64,000 nt of DNA from Diplolepis rosae (taxonomy: Eukaryota > Arthropoda > Insecta > Hymenoptera > Diplolepididae), in contig JAPYXD010000728.1 in the NCBI GenBank assembly GCA_030998225.1, positions 868,001 through 932,000 of the forward strand, written 5' to 3'. Positions 47,819-58,506 of this stretch are shown here, piece after piece (the first letter of the stretch is position 1; the number at the start of each line of letters is the position of its first letter). Under the pieces are notes generated by a model. The model had not been told where the DNA came from, did not search any database, and saw only the letters and a list, made by a program, of their open reading frames with translations. Made by a program: the position numbers and the translations under genes.

Positions 47819-48613
47819 ATGGGGCGTATTATGAGTTTTGTGAAAGTTCTCTTAGAAATGTTATACGAGTATGCTCGAGGATTATCATTGACTGTAATGG
47901 CTATCCTCATTCTGTCTTACTGCCTTAATCCTGGTCGATTTGCTTCTCATTACGGGTTCATCCAAACGAAAAATATTTCTAGCGAAATGGAAAAAGCATA
48001 TTCTCCTCGTGACAATTCCTGTGCGATTGTTATCACAGGTAGGCAGTCCTCACAATTGCTCTATCCAGAAGAATATCATCAAGATCCTATTGTAATGGCC
48101 AGACGATTGAGGATTTTACCTGGAGGTCAATGGAGACCACTGAACTGTTATCCCTTATTCAACGTAGCAATAATTTTACCTTATCGAAATCGACATTCTC
48201 AACTTTCCATCTTTATGAATTATATTCATCCCTTTCTTCAATCACAGAATCTAGATTACAGGATATTTGTCATAGAGCAAAGTCCCGTGCGAGACTTCAA
48301 TAGAGCAAAATTATTTAACGTCGGATTTACTGAGGCCACAAAAGTCAATGATTTTCACTGCTTTATCTTTCAGGACATTGATCTCATACCACAAAATCCA
48401 GACAATATTTATGCATGTACAAAAATGCCAAGACATATGAGCTCCAGCGTTAACACTTTTCGATATAATCTACCATATGTCGGATTATTTGGAGGCGCGA
48501 TTGCTCTATCTAGAAAGCAATTTGAAAAAGCTAATGGATTTTCAAATATATTCTACGGATGGGGGGGCGAAGATGATGATTTCTATGGGAGGCTTCAAAG
48601 TAGAGGTCTTAAG
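47819..48613 (+). CDS. Beta-1,4-galactosyltransferase family (GT7), first coding exon
   Basis: Type II Golgi membrane enzyme that moves a galactose-type sugar from UDP-sugar to terminal GlcNAc or a related acceptor. Residues 22-36 form a hydrophobic anchor after a short N-terminal tail. Family motifs are in order: FNVAIILPYRNR (114-125), FNRAKLFNVGF (150-160), the metal-binding DID at 176-178 where most members have DVD, NIYAC at 186-190, GLFGGAIALS (222-231), and the acceptor and Mn loop GWGGEDDD (247-254). The reading frame is open with no damage. At 48613 it meets a splice donor (AAG|GTTAAGT) where family genes continue with another exon carrying the last ~60-70 residues. I did not find that exon in the remaining 15 kb, so the intron is long or the gene is incomplete. 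The start is the first ATG (GAAATGG) after stops in all frames. Confidence 0.9.
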
Positions 48614-50869
48614 GTTAAGTAAATTTCAATATCTGTAACCTGTCACAAGGAGAGAGACCTAAAGGTGCAAGAATCAATTTTTGGATTTTTGCATTTATAA
48701 GTAGTTTTTATGCTCTTTCCAATGGACGAACCCAAAAAATTCTAACTTATTTACTGCGTCTGTAATTAACCTGCAGAATAACCGAAAAATAGCGGATTTC
48801 GCAGGGATATTGGTAGCCTGAGAAATGCAGCCCCTTCCCAGTAAAAAAGTTAATTTGGGCTAACGAATTGCAGCAGTATGTGAATTCGTATAAATTCATA
48901 ATAAAGAAAATGCGTCAGCGTGAATTAATTTCAGTGACAGTTAATTCATGTTGAGGATGTTGGGCAATGCAGTCTCAGAATTTTTGTGGCCTCCCCCAAT
49001 TAAAAATACGGTACAATCTGCATATATATTTTTCATCCGCAAATGTAGACTAAACAAAGCAAAGCTCACTGAAACCCCTCATCCGGGACCGTAGGTGATC
49101 CTTGGATCGTTATATATGCCAGCATTTCTACCTTATGCTGAGAAAATGAATATCTTGTGAAAAAATATTTATTTTCTGGTAGGGAGAAATGCGGTGACCG
49201 GACGTCCGTGCTCTATAATACTCTTGCAAACTTGTTTTTTGTGTACAAGTCCAACACTAGAGAAGCATTCCTGAAAAATACAGGGTATTCTAAAATTATT
49301 TAGTGAGTTTAGTTTCGTTTACTCTACATTTGTAGATGAAAAGTATATAAGCAGACAGTTCCGTATTCGTAATTGGGGGCACCCATAAAAATCTCTAAGA
49401 CCCCATTGTCCAACGGCCTTAATTGATGAGATTTGAAGTCAAACTACTATTTGCCCGAATTCGTCCATGTGAATATTGTCGAAGACAGGTCAATTCATCT
49501 GAATTCGGAAGAATGAAAGCCACACTGGGATTTGCCCCAATTCGTGACGGAAAATTTCATCAAGTGTTAGTTTATTTATTTCAATTCGTGATAGTTAAAC
49601 TGGACGCGAAAACTGGATCAATGTACAGCATCACATTTGCTGAAGTTCAATTCGACTCAACGCGCCCTAATTCGTTGGAAAAAATCTGAATGCGGGGTTT
49701 GCGTAATTTGAAAATGCCGATTCACCTGGATTCCCCCGAATCAGTACTTTTTACTGAATCTGTTTACAACTACAATCGAGGAAGCGCCCGCTTTTGCGTT
49801 CGTGTGACTGTAGTGGTAAGTAGAGGCACAGATTTCCGGAGTATACCTTACACATTCTGCTTCACTGTTTTTAGCCTCTTTCAAACGCTCGCCCTGTAAA
49901 ATCTTGCCCTGCAGCTTTAGGTCCCTTTTCTCGTGACGGGTCACATCATATTACTTGAGGGTATGTAATTTTTATGAAATGAGCAACTCCACGTGGACAG
50001 CTACGTTTGATCTCTACATGTTTACGTCTAAAATAAAAATTATAATATCAAAATTCAGGAAAAACTAAGTTATATGATTTTCAGCGCACTCTTGAAAAGA
50101 GTCTAACTAAATTCTCCCAACATTGAATTGAGCCAACAAACTCAAATATATAGTTATTATTGATCTTTTTATTGATAAGAAAACAATGATAATAAATAAT
50201 TTTTAAGGTAGTCCGGAAGTGGGAAGGGGGGTGGTTAAGTTGCCTTTTTAATTTCATATATCGATAGATTAGTCTCCTCCCGATCGAAATGTCCTCCGCC
50301 ATTTTGGGCCTTAACGTATTAAATTTTGAATTATCGCGTATCGAAATATGGAATTTTAGCATGGGCTCTTATGGGAAGTCATTTGGCGGGCTCATAATAT
50401 CACGAATTTGCGAAAAATTTTCTGGTTGCGGCGTTCCGCTCAGCTGACGATAACACTATAGTTGTCATCTGGTTAGGTAAGTCCGCGATTGGATCCCGAG
50501 TGATTGGCGCAGCGAGATAATTGCCGAAGTTCATTGAAAGAAATACTCCGAGAGTCAAATACGATTGTAAATTAATAGAATCAGTACATGAAATGATTGA
50601 TGATGAAATGAATGTTTTGGTGTTTAGGCTATAACCTGAAAGGTTCGGATCTGTATCCTGTGTGTGTTAGGGGGTAATACTCTGTGACTGATGTGGATGT
50701 GAGTTTGTACCTTAATTCTTGAAGCAGAGGTAGTTTAACCTTTTTTTAATACTGGGAATTATCATACTGCAGGGGTAATTGTTTTATTATAAGATAGATT
50801 TAATTTTGTCAATGTTTTTTCTGTGATAGTCTTTATGAGCCAGGGTGATTTCTCTGTCAATGAGATTGA
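48614..50869. other. Intron or intergenic DNA 3' of the galactosyltransferase exon
   Basis: Open frames such as 49423-49689 and 49690-49899 contain text repeated within the region (CCCGAATTCGT, GAATTCGGAAG) and no recognised domain. A TTAA-GGTAGTCCGG end at 50213-50226 resembles the GGTAGT foldbacks but I did not find its partner. A partial TGTGACG MITE end is at about 49920-49945. Confidence 0.45.
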
Positions 50870-51645
50870 TGATTACATTTAGACATTTAGTCATCGAAAC
50901 GTAATCAAGATTAATAAATATGGATTACAATTTTACACAGTCCGAGGTTGGTCATTTCTCCTCTTTTTAATGAAGAATTTCGTTCGGACGTTAAACCTTT
51001 TAAATGATTACATTAATTTTGTATTAGTGGGGGTAACAGTGAATGGAAATCAAGGGAGTGGCTGGACCATGTTGGCCTTGGGTACTAGTTGGTTTTAATG
51101 TTATCTCCATCTCTTATAATAAGAATATCGAGAAAAAATATTTTACCATCTGACTCTTCTATCGTACATTGAATTTTGTGGTTATAACTATGGAATATGT
51201 TTTTAATTCTGTAGATTTTGTTAAACGGAACTGCTGTTATGATGTTGTCTACATATCTGGAATAAAATGGAAGCTATGGATTTTGATTCCAGGTCCTTCA
51301 GGACTTTAAAAGCGGCAATTGGAGAAAGTGGTGAACCCATAGGGAAACCAGATCTTTCTTCACAAGAGGTGTCTTAAAAATTAAAGGTGGAGCTGGCTTA
51401 ACATGTGTGGAGACCTATGTTGAATTGATACCAAGGCATTTTGACATGTAGTTGAATTTTATTTCATCTATTGGGTTGGCAACAAAGTCATTTCTGTTTT
51501 TTTCATGATTTTCAAAGCAAGTTTATTAATACAAATAACAAACATTAATCAGTTATTTAGGTTTCGTGAAATATAAAAATGGCTAATATTTAGATGGTAA
51601 ATAATTATAGGACCGAAAAAAGTTTGAAAGCGTGCATCTTGCATG

Positions 51646-51721
51646 TGTTAGGAGGAATCGAACCTCCGAATATACATGCCTATCCGGGGACTTACTGTGA
51701 TAATCGCACCAAGCCAACACC
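51646..51721 (-). tRNA. tRNA-like gene, inverted copy (locus B)
   Basis: Same 76 bases as at 52041-52116 in the opposite direction, with CTAACAC for CTGACAC at the 3' acceptor strand, which improves pairing there. Confidence 0.5.
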
Positions 51722-52040
51722 GCTTACAGCACGCTTTCAAACTTTTTTCAGTCCTATAATTATTTACCATCTAAATATTAGCCATTTTTATATTTCACGA
51801 AACCTAAATACCAATAACTATCATCCTTTAAACATATAGTGGTGAAGGAATAAGAAATTGGGATGTGACAAACATAATTTAGAAACTTTTAGGTAATTTA
51901 CCATCTAAGATTGTCGATTCACGAAAGTGTTTGCAATTAAACCTAATAGATGTCACTTCAAGTCCCAATTTCAATTTAATTAATACAAACGGCTAAACTA
52001 AAGTGAAATATACCGAAAATTGTTTGAAATGCTGTAAGCG

Positions 52041-52116
52041 GTGTTGGCTTGGTGCGATTATCACAGTAAGTCCCCGGATAGGCATGTATATTCGGAGGTT
52101 CGATTCCTCCTGACAC
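52041..52116 (+). tRNA. tRNA-like gene, forward copy (locus B)
   Basis: The T arm is perfect (GGAGG-TTCGATT-CCTCC) and includes an exact pol III B box GGTTCGATTCC. The A-box region (TTGGCTTGGTGCG) is acceptable, and GTGTTG can pair with the 3' TGACAC (wobbles included). D and anticodon arms cannot be drawn with confidence, so no anticodon is given. A T6 run follows at about 52140. Best viewed as tRNA-derived, not a translating tRNA. Confidence 0.5.
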
Positions 52117-52377
52117 ATGCAAGATGCACGCTTTCAAACTTTTTTCGGTCCTATAATTAAAACCAATCTAAATATTAGCCATTTTTATATTTCACGAAAC
52201 CTAAATACCAATAACTATCATCCTTTAAACATCTAGTGGTGAAGGAATAAGAAATTGGGATGTGACAAACATAATTTAGAAACTTTTAGGTAATTTACCA
52301 TTTAAGATTGTCGATTCACGAAAGTGTTTGCAATTGAACCTAATAGATGTCACTTCAAATCCCAATTTCAATTTAAT

Positions 52378-53355
52378 TAATCAGTTATGTATTGACCATT
52401 TTGTTCGATGACCTTCTGTCATCTTTCAGTCAGCTGTCAACTCATTTTTGATAGCCTCATTTGGACTGAATTTTTTTCCATTCAAATGGTTTTGAAGTGA
52501 ACGGAATAAATGATAATCAGATCGTGCAAGGTCAGGACTATACGGTGGGTGAGGCATCACTTCCCAGCCTAACTTCAATAATTTTTTGCGAGTGACCAAA
52601 GATGTATGTGGTCTGGCGTTATCTTGATGGAAGATGACGCCTTTACGAGTTGCCAGTTCTGGCCGCTATTCCTCGATAACTTTGTCCAATTTCATTAGCT
52701 AGCGACAGTAGACATTCAGATTGATAGTTTGGTTTCTTGGGAGCAGCTCAAAATAAACAATACCTTTGAAATCCCATCAAACACTCAGCATAACCTTCTT
52801 TTGATGAATATCGGCTTTTGATATCGATTATGCAGGCTCATCTCGCCTGCTCCATGATCTTTTTCGCACGACGTTATCGTAAACAACCCATTTTTCATCG
52901 CCCTTTATGATTCGCTTTAAAAATCGATCGGTTTCGTTAAGTTTCAGCAGTGAATCGCTAATGGAAATTCATTTGGTGAGTTGAATTTTGTTCAATTTGT
53001 GACGAACCCAAATATCGAGCTTATTAACGTAACCAAGTTGTTTTAAATGTTTTTCAACGCATGTATGTGATATGTTAAGCTTCTCTGCGATCTCTCGTGT
53101 CTCACTACGCCGGTTATTTTCTATCATTGCTTTCATTTTGTCGTCGTCAACTTCAATTGGGTGTTCAGAGCGTGGTGCATCTTTGAGGTCAAAATCTCCG
53201 GAACGAAAACAAGCAAACCAATTCTGGCTCTGGTGTTCTGTTAATGATTTTTCACCATAAACATCATACAACTTTTTCCTAGCTTGCATTGCGTTTTTAC
53301 CTTTTCGGAAGTAATAAAGTAAAATGTGCCGAAAATGACAGTCTGGAATCTCCAT
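52378..53355 (-). pseudogene. mariner transposase, frameshifted
   Basis: The N-terminal helix-turn-helix part is intact from MEIPDCHFRHILLYYF at 53355 to about residue 120 (KAMIENNRRSETREIAEKLN). After 52969 the catalytic domain goes on in broken frames: the HQDNARPHTS-type block at about 52620 and the YSPDLARSDYH block with the last Asp of the DD34D triad at about 52530, then QKVIEQNGQYIT at about 52400. The C-terminal tail is on the other side of the nested element, at 51480-51556. Stops and shifts make it inactive. Confidence 0.88.
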
Positions 53356-54000
53356 TTCAAATCAATGCAAAACAATAAATTTTTTTTTTACTGAATAATC
53401 TATGAAACGTCAGCTGTCAGATACCATATACGGTCTGAAGTTTGCACTGTAGAAGAACGACTTCGAACGACCAGTCATCTAGCGGAAAAAGCGAAATGAC
53501 TTTGTTGCCAACCCAATATTTTTAAGACCTTTGATGGTTATTCTAATATGAACGTTCGTGAATAGTCAAACCGCATCCCGTGAAATTATTTTTTAATTTG
53601 AGGGGATTGTGATGTTTTCGATTCTTCGAATGAAATCGAAAGTTTTTTTACACGTGAATTAGGAGGTATTACATTGTTTGATATAATTTTAATGTAAGAA
53701 GATGCAACTATATACATTGGACTGCCACAGAAAGAGACAATGGGTCTGAGAGGGTTGTTTAGTTTGAGTATTTTTGTCAGTACATAAAATCAAACTGGGG
53801 AGGAAATATCTGCTTTGAGTGATTTAGCCAAGCTATCATTGATATGATTTCATGAATGTATTAGTTTCTATGTATTCTTCATGGGAATTCTTATGTCTCT
53901 GTGTATTTTTGTTCTTGAGGTGCAGTAATTAAAATTTTTATTGATTTTTGTGTACCCAAATGATTGTAGCTACTATCGCTGAAGTTACCTCAGCTGAAAG

Positions 54001-54620
54001 ACGAGTCGATCCATCGTCTGCTAGACCTACAAATTTGCCTGCACTGACTTCGTAATGAACTTCGGGGACTAGATGTAATTCGCCAAATAGGACTAATACA
54101 ACCTAATTTTCATTATGCTAATTTCCAAACTTTGCTTTTAATACTGATAGAATAATTCCATTCAGTCCAGGGTTCACTGGAAACTAATTTTGATATTTGC
54201 GAAGAGTTATTGCTGACAGAATAATAATATAATACATATTTTTCATAAAAAATTGTAATTCATTGGTGAAATATAGTACATTGACAAGCACAAGTCTTTC
54301 ATTTCATCATCTCGACTTCATAAATTTTAATGATCGTAATGGCGTTTCAAAAAAATTTGTGCTTCTGGAGGAAAAAGTGAAACACTTCCTTCTATAATCT
54401 TATTTGAATTTGGATTCGTTATTTTTATTACTTACCATTCGGTCCATTAAGCGTTGGAATAGCACCTGCACGGGAATGTCCCCTAAGATACCTTTTTCTG
54501 ATGCAATATTCCTCGATAGTCCAGTCGAATTAGCATGGAAAGTTGGGAAACATGGATGTGAGTGCAAGATCCGAGATTTTTATTGGAATCGCTCAAAAAT
54601 ATCATAGTAATTGACGTGCC
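54001..54620. other. Non-coding DNA
   Basis: No feature is recognised between the Penelope remnant and the end of the large transposon. Confidence 0.4.
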
Positions 54621-55716
54621 ATGTTTTGCGCCTCGAATTTCCTTGTACGTTTTGCAAAACAAATGTTCAAAGCCGAAAAGTGCGAAAATAGGCCATTTTT
54701 TAAATAAGTTTTCTCATTTTACTCTTAAAATATCAGTTTTATGGTGAAATTATATCAGAGCAAAGTTGTAGAGCACAAATTTTGCTATAAAATGCTGTGG
54801 TTTAAAGTTAAAAGATTTAATTTTCCTCTGCCACAGCGGCCGAACAATAAATAAAAAATAGTTGAAAAACAGCTATTTTTTGCACGCGCATTTAAAATTG
54901 AAAATATTAATACATCTAAATGGTTGTTTTGCCTTTAAAATATTTAATTCTTTTACCTTTCGAATGCCGAAAACCCAAGTTCAATATCTCTTTTAGTTAC
55001 CGAGTAATATAATTGTTTATTAAGAATTTTCAAAATAACATAACTTTTAAGAATTAACATATACACCAGAAAAATTTTTTCACACATAGCATGATATTTT
55101 TTCACATATTGCAAGTATAAAAGTATCATATGCTGTATCATATGATTATCATCATATGATGAGTGTATCATACCATACGATGAGTATCATTAGATGAGTG
55201 GTTTTTATTTTTTAACACATCCAATCGATTTTTTTAAAGTGGGTAGTAATTTTTACATTAAATGCAAAATGAATAACTCCGCAGTTTTTTGATAAATTCC
55301 AAATCTGAAAAGTCCCAGTGAAAAGCTTGCAAAAACGAATCTTTTGGCGCTTTGAATGCTTCAATTTGACCTTCCAATACGGAGTTGTTGAATCCTAAAG
55401 TCGGCTACATGTGAGTGAGATTGGAGCAACAATTAAACGAAAAAAAATACCGGCGTATAGCTTTATCAATTTACTTTTGATATATTTTTGAAAAAAACTG
55501 ATTACTTTGACGATCTATATGCAATTAATTCTAACATCCAGGCAAACGCGAGCGTGAACGGCGAAAATCGGAGTCAGCGTGGCGCAAAAACTTGATTCGG
55601 CGTGTTCAAAATCGTCGTGCGCTCTTCACTGCCACTTATCTCGGCTTCTAATGAACCAACTTTGACGTTTTTTCTTTTAAAATCGATATAGCAAATCAAG
55701 AGGAATCTAATGGTGC
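54621..55716. repeat. Left ~1.1-kb terminal inverted repeat of the XPG transposon
   Basis: Matches the reverse complement of 61215-62269 along its full length with scattered substitutions and small indels. A ~45-bp stretch of TCATATGATGA-type repeats (about 55135-55195) is longer here than in the right arm. Confidence 0.9.
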
Positions 55717-55865
55717 ACATACTTCTAGTCTATTTTTAAAAGTTCATGAATGGTTAACGTCATTTGGTTTTTTTCTCATTTCGACATTTCCCAATCACAC
55801 AATTTTCGAAGATATTTCGTACAGTCGCAAATACTTTTTCATAGCACCTCTTTTGAAAATCCGAT

Positions 55866-55975
55866 TTTCGGTACCTGCGAAGCGGGTTGAAACTGCGCTT
55901 TTCAACCCATGGGGCGAAAATTTAAAGGTAGGGTTGCGAACCGCAGTTTCAACCCGCTCTACAGGTACCGAAAAA
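55866..55975. repeat. Imperfect palindrome inside the XPG transposon
   Basis: CGGTACCTGCGAAGCGGGTT and AACTGCG on the left pair with CGCAGTTTCAACCCGC and CAGGTACCG on the right, around a spacer of about 50 bp. It lies just inside the left arm, ahead of the coding region. Confidence 0.75.
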
Positions 55976-56212
55976 CAAATTGTCAAAACAGTTGCTACGA
56001 AAAATAGTATGCATTACTCGAAACAAAACACTCGTTTGCAATCGCTGTGTTTCGTCCCTTGTAATGCAATATACTATTGCAATTTCAGTTATATAACGTT
56101 TTAGCAATGGGTGAGTGCTAATTTGATAATTATTTTATAATTAAAAGTTGAGCGTGGGTATGATAGCAGTAAATGAATGTGCAATCATTTAGATTTCACT
56201 GAAACAATTATA

Positions 56213-57216
56213 ATGTCCAGGAAGTTAGCATCGCCATTTTGTTTTTTCAAAAAAACAAAAGTTGTGCTGAATTGTGCTAGGTTTGTGCTAAATTGTGCAG
56301 CAAACGATTTTTGAAAAAAATGAAATTTAGGGCTAAAATTTTGAAAAAACGATTTTTTTACTAGCACCGCCATTTTGTTTTTTCGGAAAAATAAAAGTTG
56401 TGCCGAATTGTGCTAGGCGAGCACAATAAATATCTTCCTCATCAATTATCACTCAGACGCATCATTTTCAAAATAAATACATATTTGTCAATTTAAAAAT
56501 TTGTTTAGACATACAATTTTCAAAAATGAGAATTTCGAAAAAACAAAAGTTGTGCTGACTTGTGCTAGGCGAGCACAATAAATCTCTTCCTCAACAATTT
56601 TCTCGGAAACACATCTTTTTCAAAATAAATAAATATTTGTCAATTTCAAAATTTGTTTAGACATACAATTTTCAAAACTACCAATTTCGAAAAAACAAAA
56701 GTTGTGCTGAGTTGTGCTAGGCGAGCACAATAAATCTCTTCCTCAACAATTTTCTCTGAAACGCATCTTTTTCAAAATAAATACATATTTGTCAATTTCA
56801 AAATTTGTTTAGACATACAATTTTCAAAACTATCAATTTCGAAAAAACAAAAGTTGTGCTGAGTTGTGCTAGGCGAGCACAATAAATCTCTTCCTCATCA
56901 ATTATCTCTCAGACGCATCATTTTCAAAATAAATACATATTTGTCAATTTCAAAATTTGTTTAGACATACAATTTTCAAAAATGCGAATTTCGAAAAAAC
57001 AAAAGTTGTGCTGAGTTGTGCTAGGCCAGAACAATAAATCTCTTCCTCAACAATTTTCTCTAAACTGGTAAAAAAATCGTTTTTCCAAATTTTAGCCCTA
57101 ATTTTGATTTTTTTCAAAAATCGTTTGCAGCACAATTCAGCACAAACCTAGCACAATTCAGCACAACTTTTGTTTTTTTGAAAAAACAAAATGGCGGTGC
57201 TAACTTCCTGGACATA
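56213..57216. mobile_element. 1.0-kb MITE with internal ~153-bp minisatellite
   Basis: Inverted ends of about 165 bp start ATGTCCAGGAAGTTAGCA. 9-bp flanks ACAATTATA (56204-56212) and ACAATTAAA (57217-57225) differ at one base. Between the ends the unit holding AAAGTTGTGCTGAGTTGTGC is repeated about five times at a ~153-bp step (about 56390-57020). It splits the XPG transposon upstream of its first recognised coding segment. Confidence 0.8.
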
Positions 57217-57253
57217 CAATTAAACCAATACACGAGAAATCACAGGTAACTCG

Positions 57254-57550
57254 TTGGAATCTTTTATAAATGCGAGCGTGCAACTTGACGATAAAAGATA
57301 CATTAAAATTAAACAGTGCGAAAGCATTCGTGTACATACCAATTGCGCTAAAAGTTACACACACGATGGAAAATTTAAAGCATGTTTGCGACAAAAAGAA
57401 AAAATAACGGAGTCAGTACGTGCTACGCGTTCATCGAATACCACTCCGTTCGGTTTCGAATCACTTCGTTTAATTTGCGGAGAAGGCGCATTTAATGCAT
57501 TTATTGCAAAACAATCAAATCCCACGCTTTCTGACGTTAATGTCAGGTGA
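57254..57550 (+). pseudogene. XPG transposon protein, N-terminal Cys/His segment
   Basis: About 98 residues with IRVHTNCAKSYTHDGKF and a downstream RSSNTTPFGFESLRLICGEG. In related multicopy animal proteins the VH..C...YT pattern is part of an N-terminal metal-binding region. A +1 shift at about 57548 leads into KNKRKPKEFERI, which continues across the mariner insertion point into ISGARTR at 58480. The ATG chosen is not certain. Confidence 0.55.
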
Positions 57551-57615
57551 AATTCTTTCAAAAAATAAACGCAAACCTAAAGAGTTTGAACGCATAGTTA
57601 CGACCATAGCACATA

Positions 57616-58469
57616 TTGGATCTATAACTTAATTCTTGCGGTTTTTTTTTCAAAATTTGAACGTTTATTTTTAAAAACATGTACAATAGTATTATTCAAA
57701 GTATTGCCGGCTTGGCGGCCAAGAATGAATCAAGCCAATTTTTGATACCCTGTTCTGATGTGAACCGTATTCCAGTGAGGGCGTTCTGCATCGACCGGAG
57801 CAAATGGTAGTCAGAAGGGGCAAGGTCTGGGCTATAAGGCTGTTTTCCAAATAGTTCTTAACCGGAAAAGCAACATGGGGCCAAGCTTTGTCATGATGGA
57901 AAATTATTGCCTCGTCTCTGGTCGCATATTCTGGGCGTTTTTTGGCTATTGCTCTTTTCAAACGGATTAATTGTGTTCGGTAGCGTTCTCCATTGATGGT
58001 TTCACCCGGTTTTAGCAGCTCATAATACAGGGCAGCCTTCTGATCCCACCAAACACAGAGCATTACCTTCACGCCATGGGTATCCGGCTGATTTTAAACG
58101 TTTTGAAATGGCTGCTTGAGTGACATCCAAAGATTCTGCGAGATCTTCTTGAGTTTGGCACGTTCGCTCAGCTAGAGCATGTTCACCATAAACTCCCACC
58201 AATATACGATGACTTTCGGCAGCAGTCTTCTTCATATTAAAGTAATGAAGAAGAACTCCCCGAAAATACACTTTTTCAGGTACAAAGTGAATTCATACAT
58301 TTGAGTGAAAAAAAATATTGTTGTTAACGCTTCAAATGAATGACATATACTTAAAAAGACACATAATGACAGTAGCTTTTCAACGCATGTTCGGAATATT
58401 GGAACGATGAAATAATAATCAAGTTACGCCATCTCTTATCAAACCGTACGAATTAAGTTATAGATCCAA
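57616..58469 (-). mobile_element. mariner element 2, internally deleted
   Basis: Ends TTGGATCTATAACTTAATTC and the inverse, TA on both sides (57614-57615 and 58470-58471). At 854 bp it is shorter than a complete mariner (~1.3 kb). It splits the XPG transposon gene. Confidence 0.92.
57692..58271 (-). pseudogene. mariner 2 transposase with two deletions
   Basis: N-terminal part MYFRGVLLHYFNMKKTAAES followed by ERTCQTQEDLAESLDVTQA shows an in-frame loss of roughly 35 residues inside the HTH region. After GYPWREG the frame shifts to VMLCVWWDQKAALYYELL, skipping the segment with the first catalytic Asp (TGDEKW type). HHDKAWPHVA follows, where the second catalytic Asp stands in HDNARPH in relatives. 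It is inactive. Confidence 0.88.
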
Positions 58470-58506
58470 TATTATTATATCTGGAGCTCGTACAAGATAA
58501 TTTTTA

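Larger units (their letters stand above)
51557..52375 (+). mobile_element. tRNA-bearing tandem element, locus B (396-bp unit)
   Basis: From about 51730 to 52375 there are 1.6 forward units with a period of 396 bp (CGCTTTCAAACTTTTTTC at 51733 and 52129). To their left, 51557-51729 is an inverted partial unit including the tRNA-like gene, head to head with the forward part. The insert lies in the 3' end of the mariner transposase between ATTAATCAGTTAT (51544-51556 and 52376-52388). The unit itself ends in TTAATTAA, so the true duplication may be as short as TCAGTTAT. No protein coding capacity. Sequence differs from locus A. Confidence 0.85.
51471..53516 (-). mobile_element. mariner element 1, with nested tRNA-bearing element
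   Basis: Inverted ends TTGGGTTGGCAACAAAGTCA (51471) and the inverse ending at 53516 agree over about 24 bp and are flanked by TA. Without the nested insert (51557-52375 plus one repeat) it is about 1.2 kb, normal for mariner. Confidence 0.93.
50870..54000 (-). pseudogene. Penelope-like retroelement RT, decayed and interrupted
   Basis: Read on the minus strand from about 53840 the fragments, in several frames, fit a Penelope-like RT. They are NNPLRPIVSFCGSPMY (about 53740), RVKNSFDF and ISRDAV (about 53580-53640), then past the mariner insert FPMGSPLSPIAAFKVL (about 51320), ITAVPFNKI (about 51240), and TNWYPRPTWSS (about 51090). The last is the TNWYRKPT-type block found in this family. The piece after it (LIDREITLAHKDYHRKNIDK, about 50860) matches the connector towards the endonuclease. 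No GIY-YIG nuclease domain is seen. Many stops and frameshifts show that this is an old copy. It is interrupted by the mariner at 51471-53516. Confidence 0.75.

Noticed and set aside
49423..49899. Possible continuation of the galactosyltransferase gene
   Set aside because: No residue pattern of the enzyme C-terminus, and the frames contain repeated non-coding phrases.
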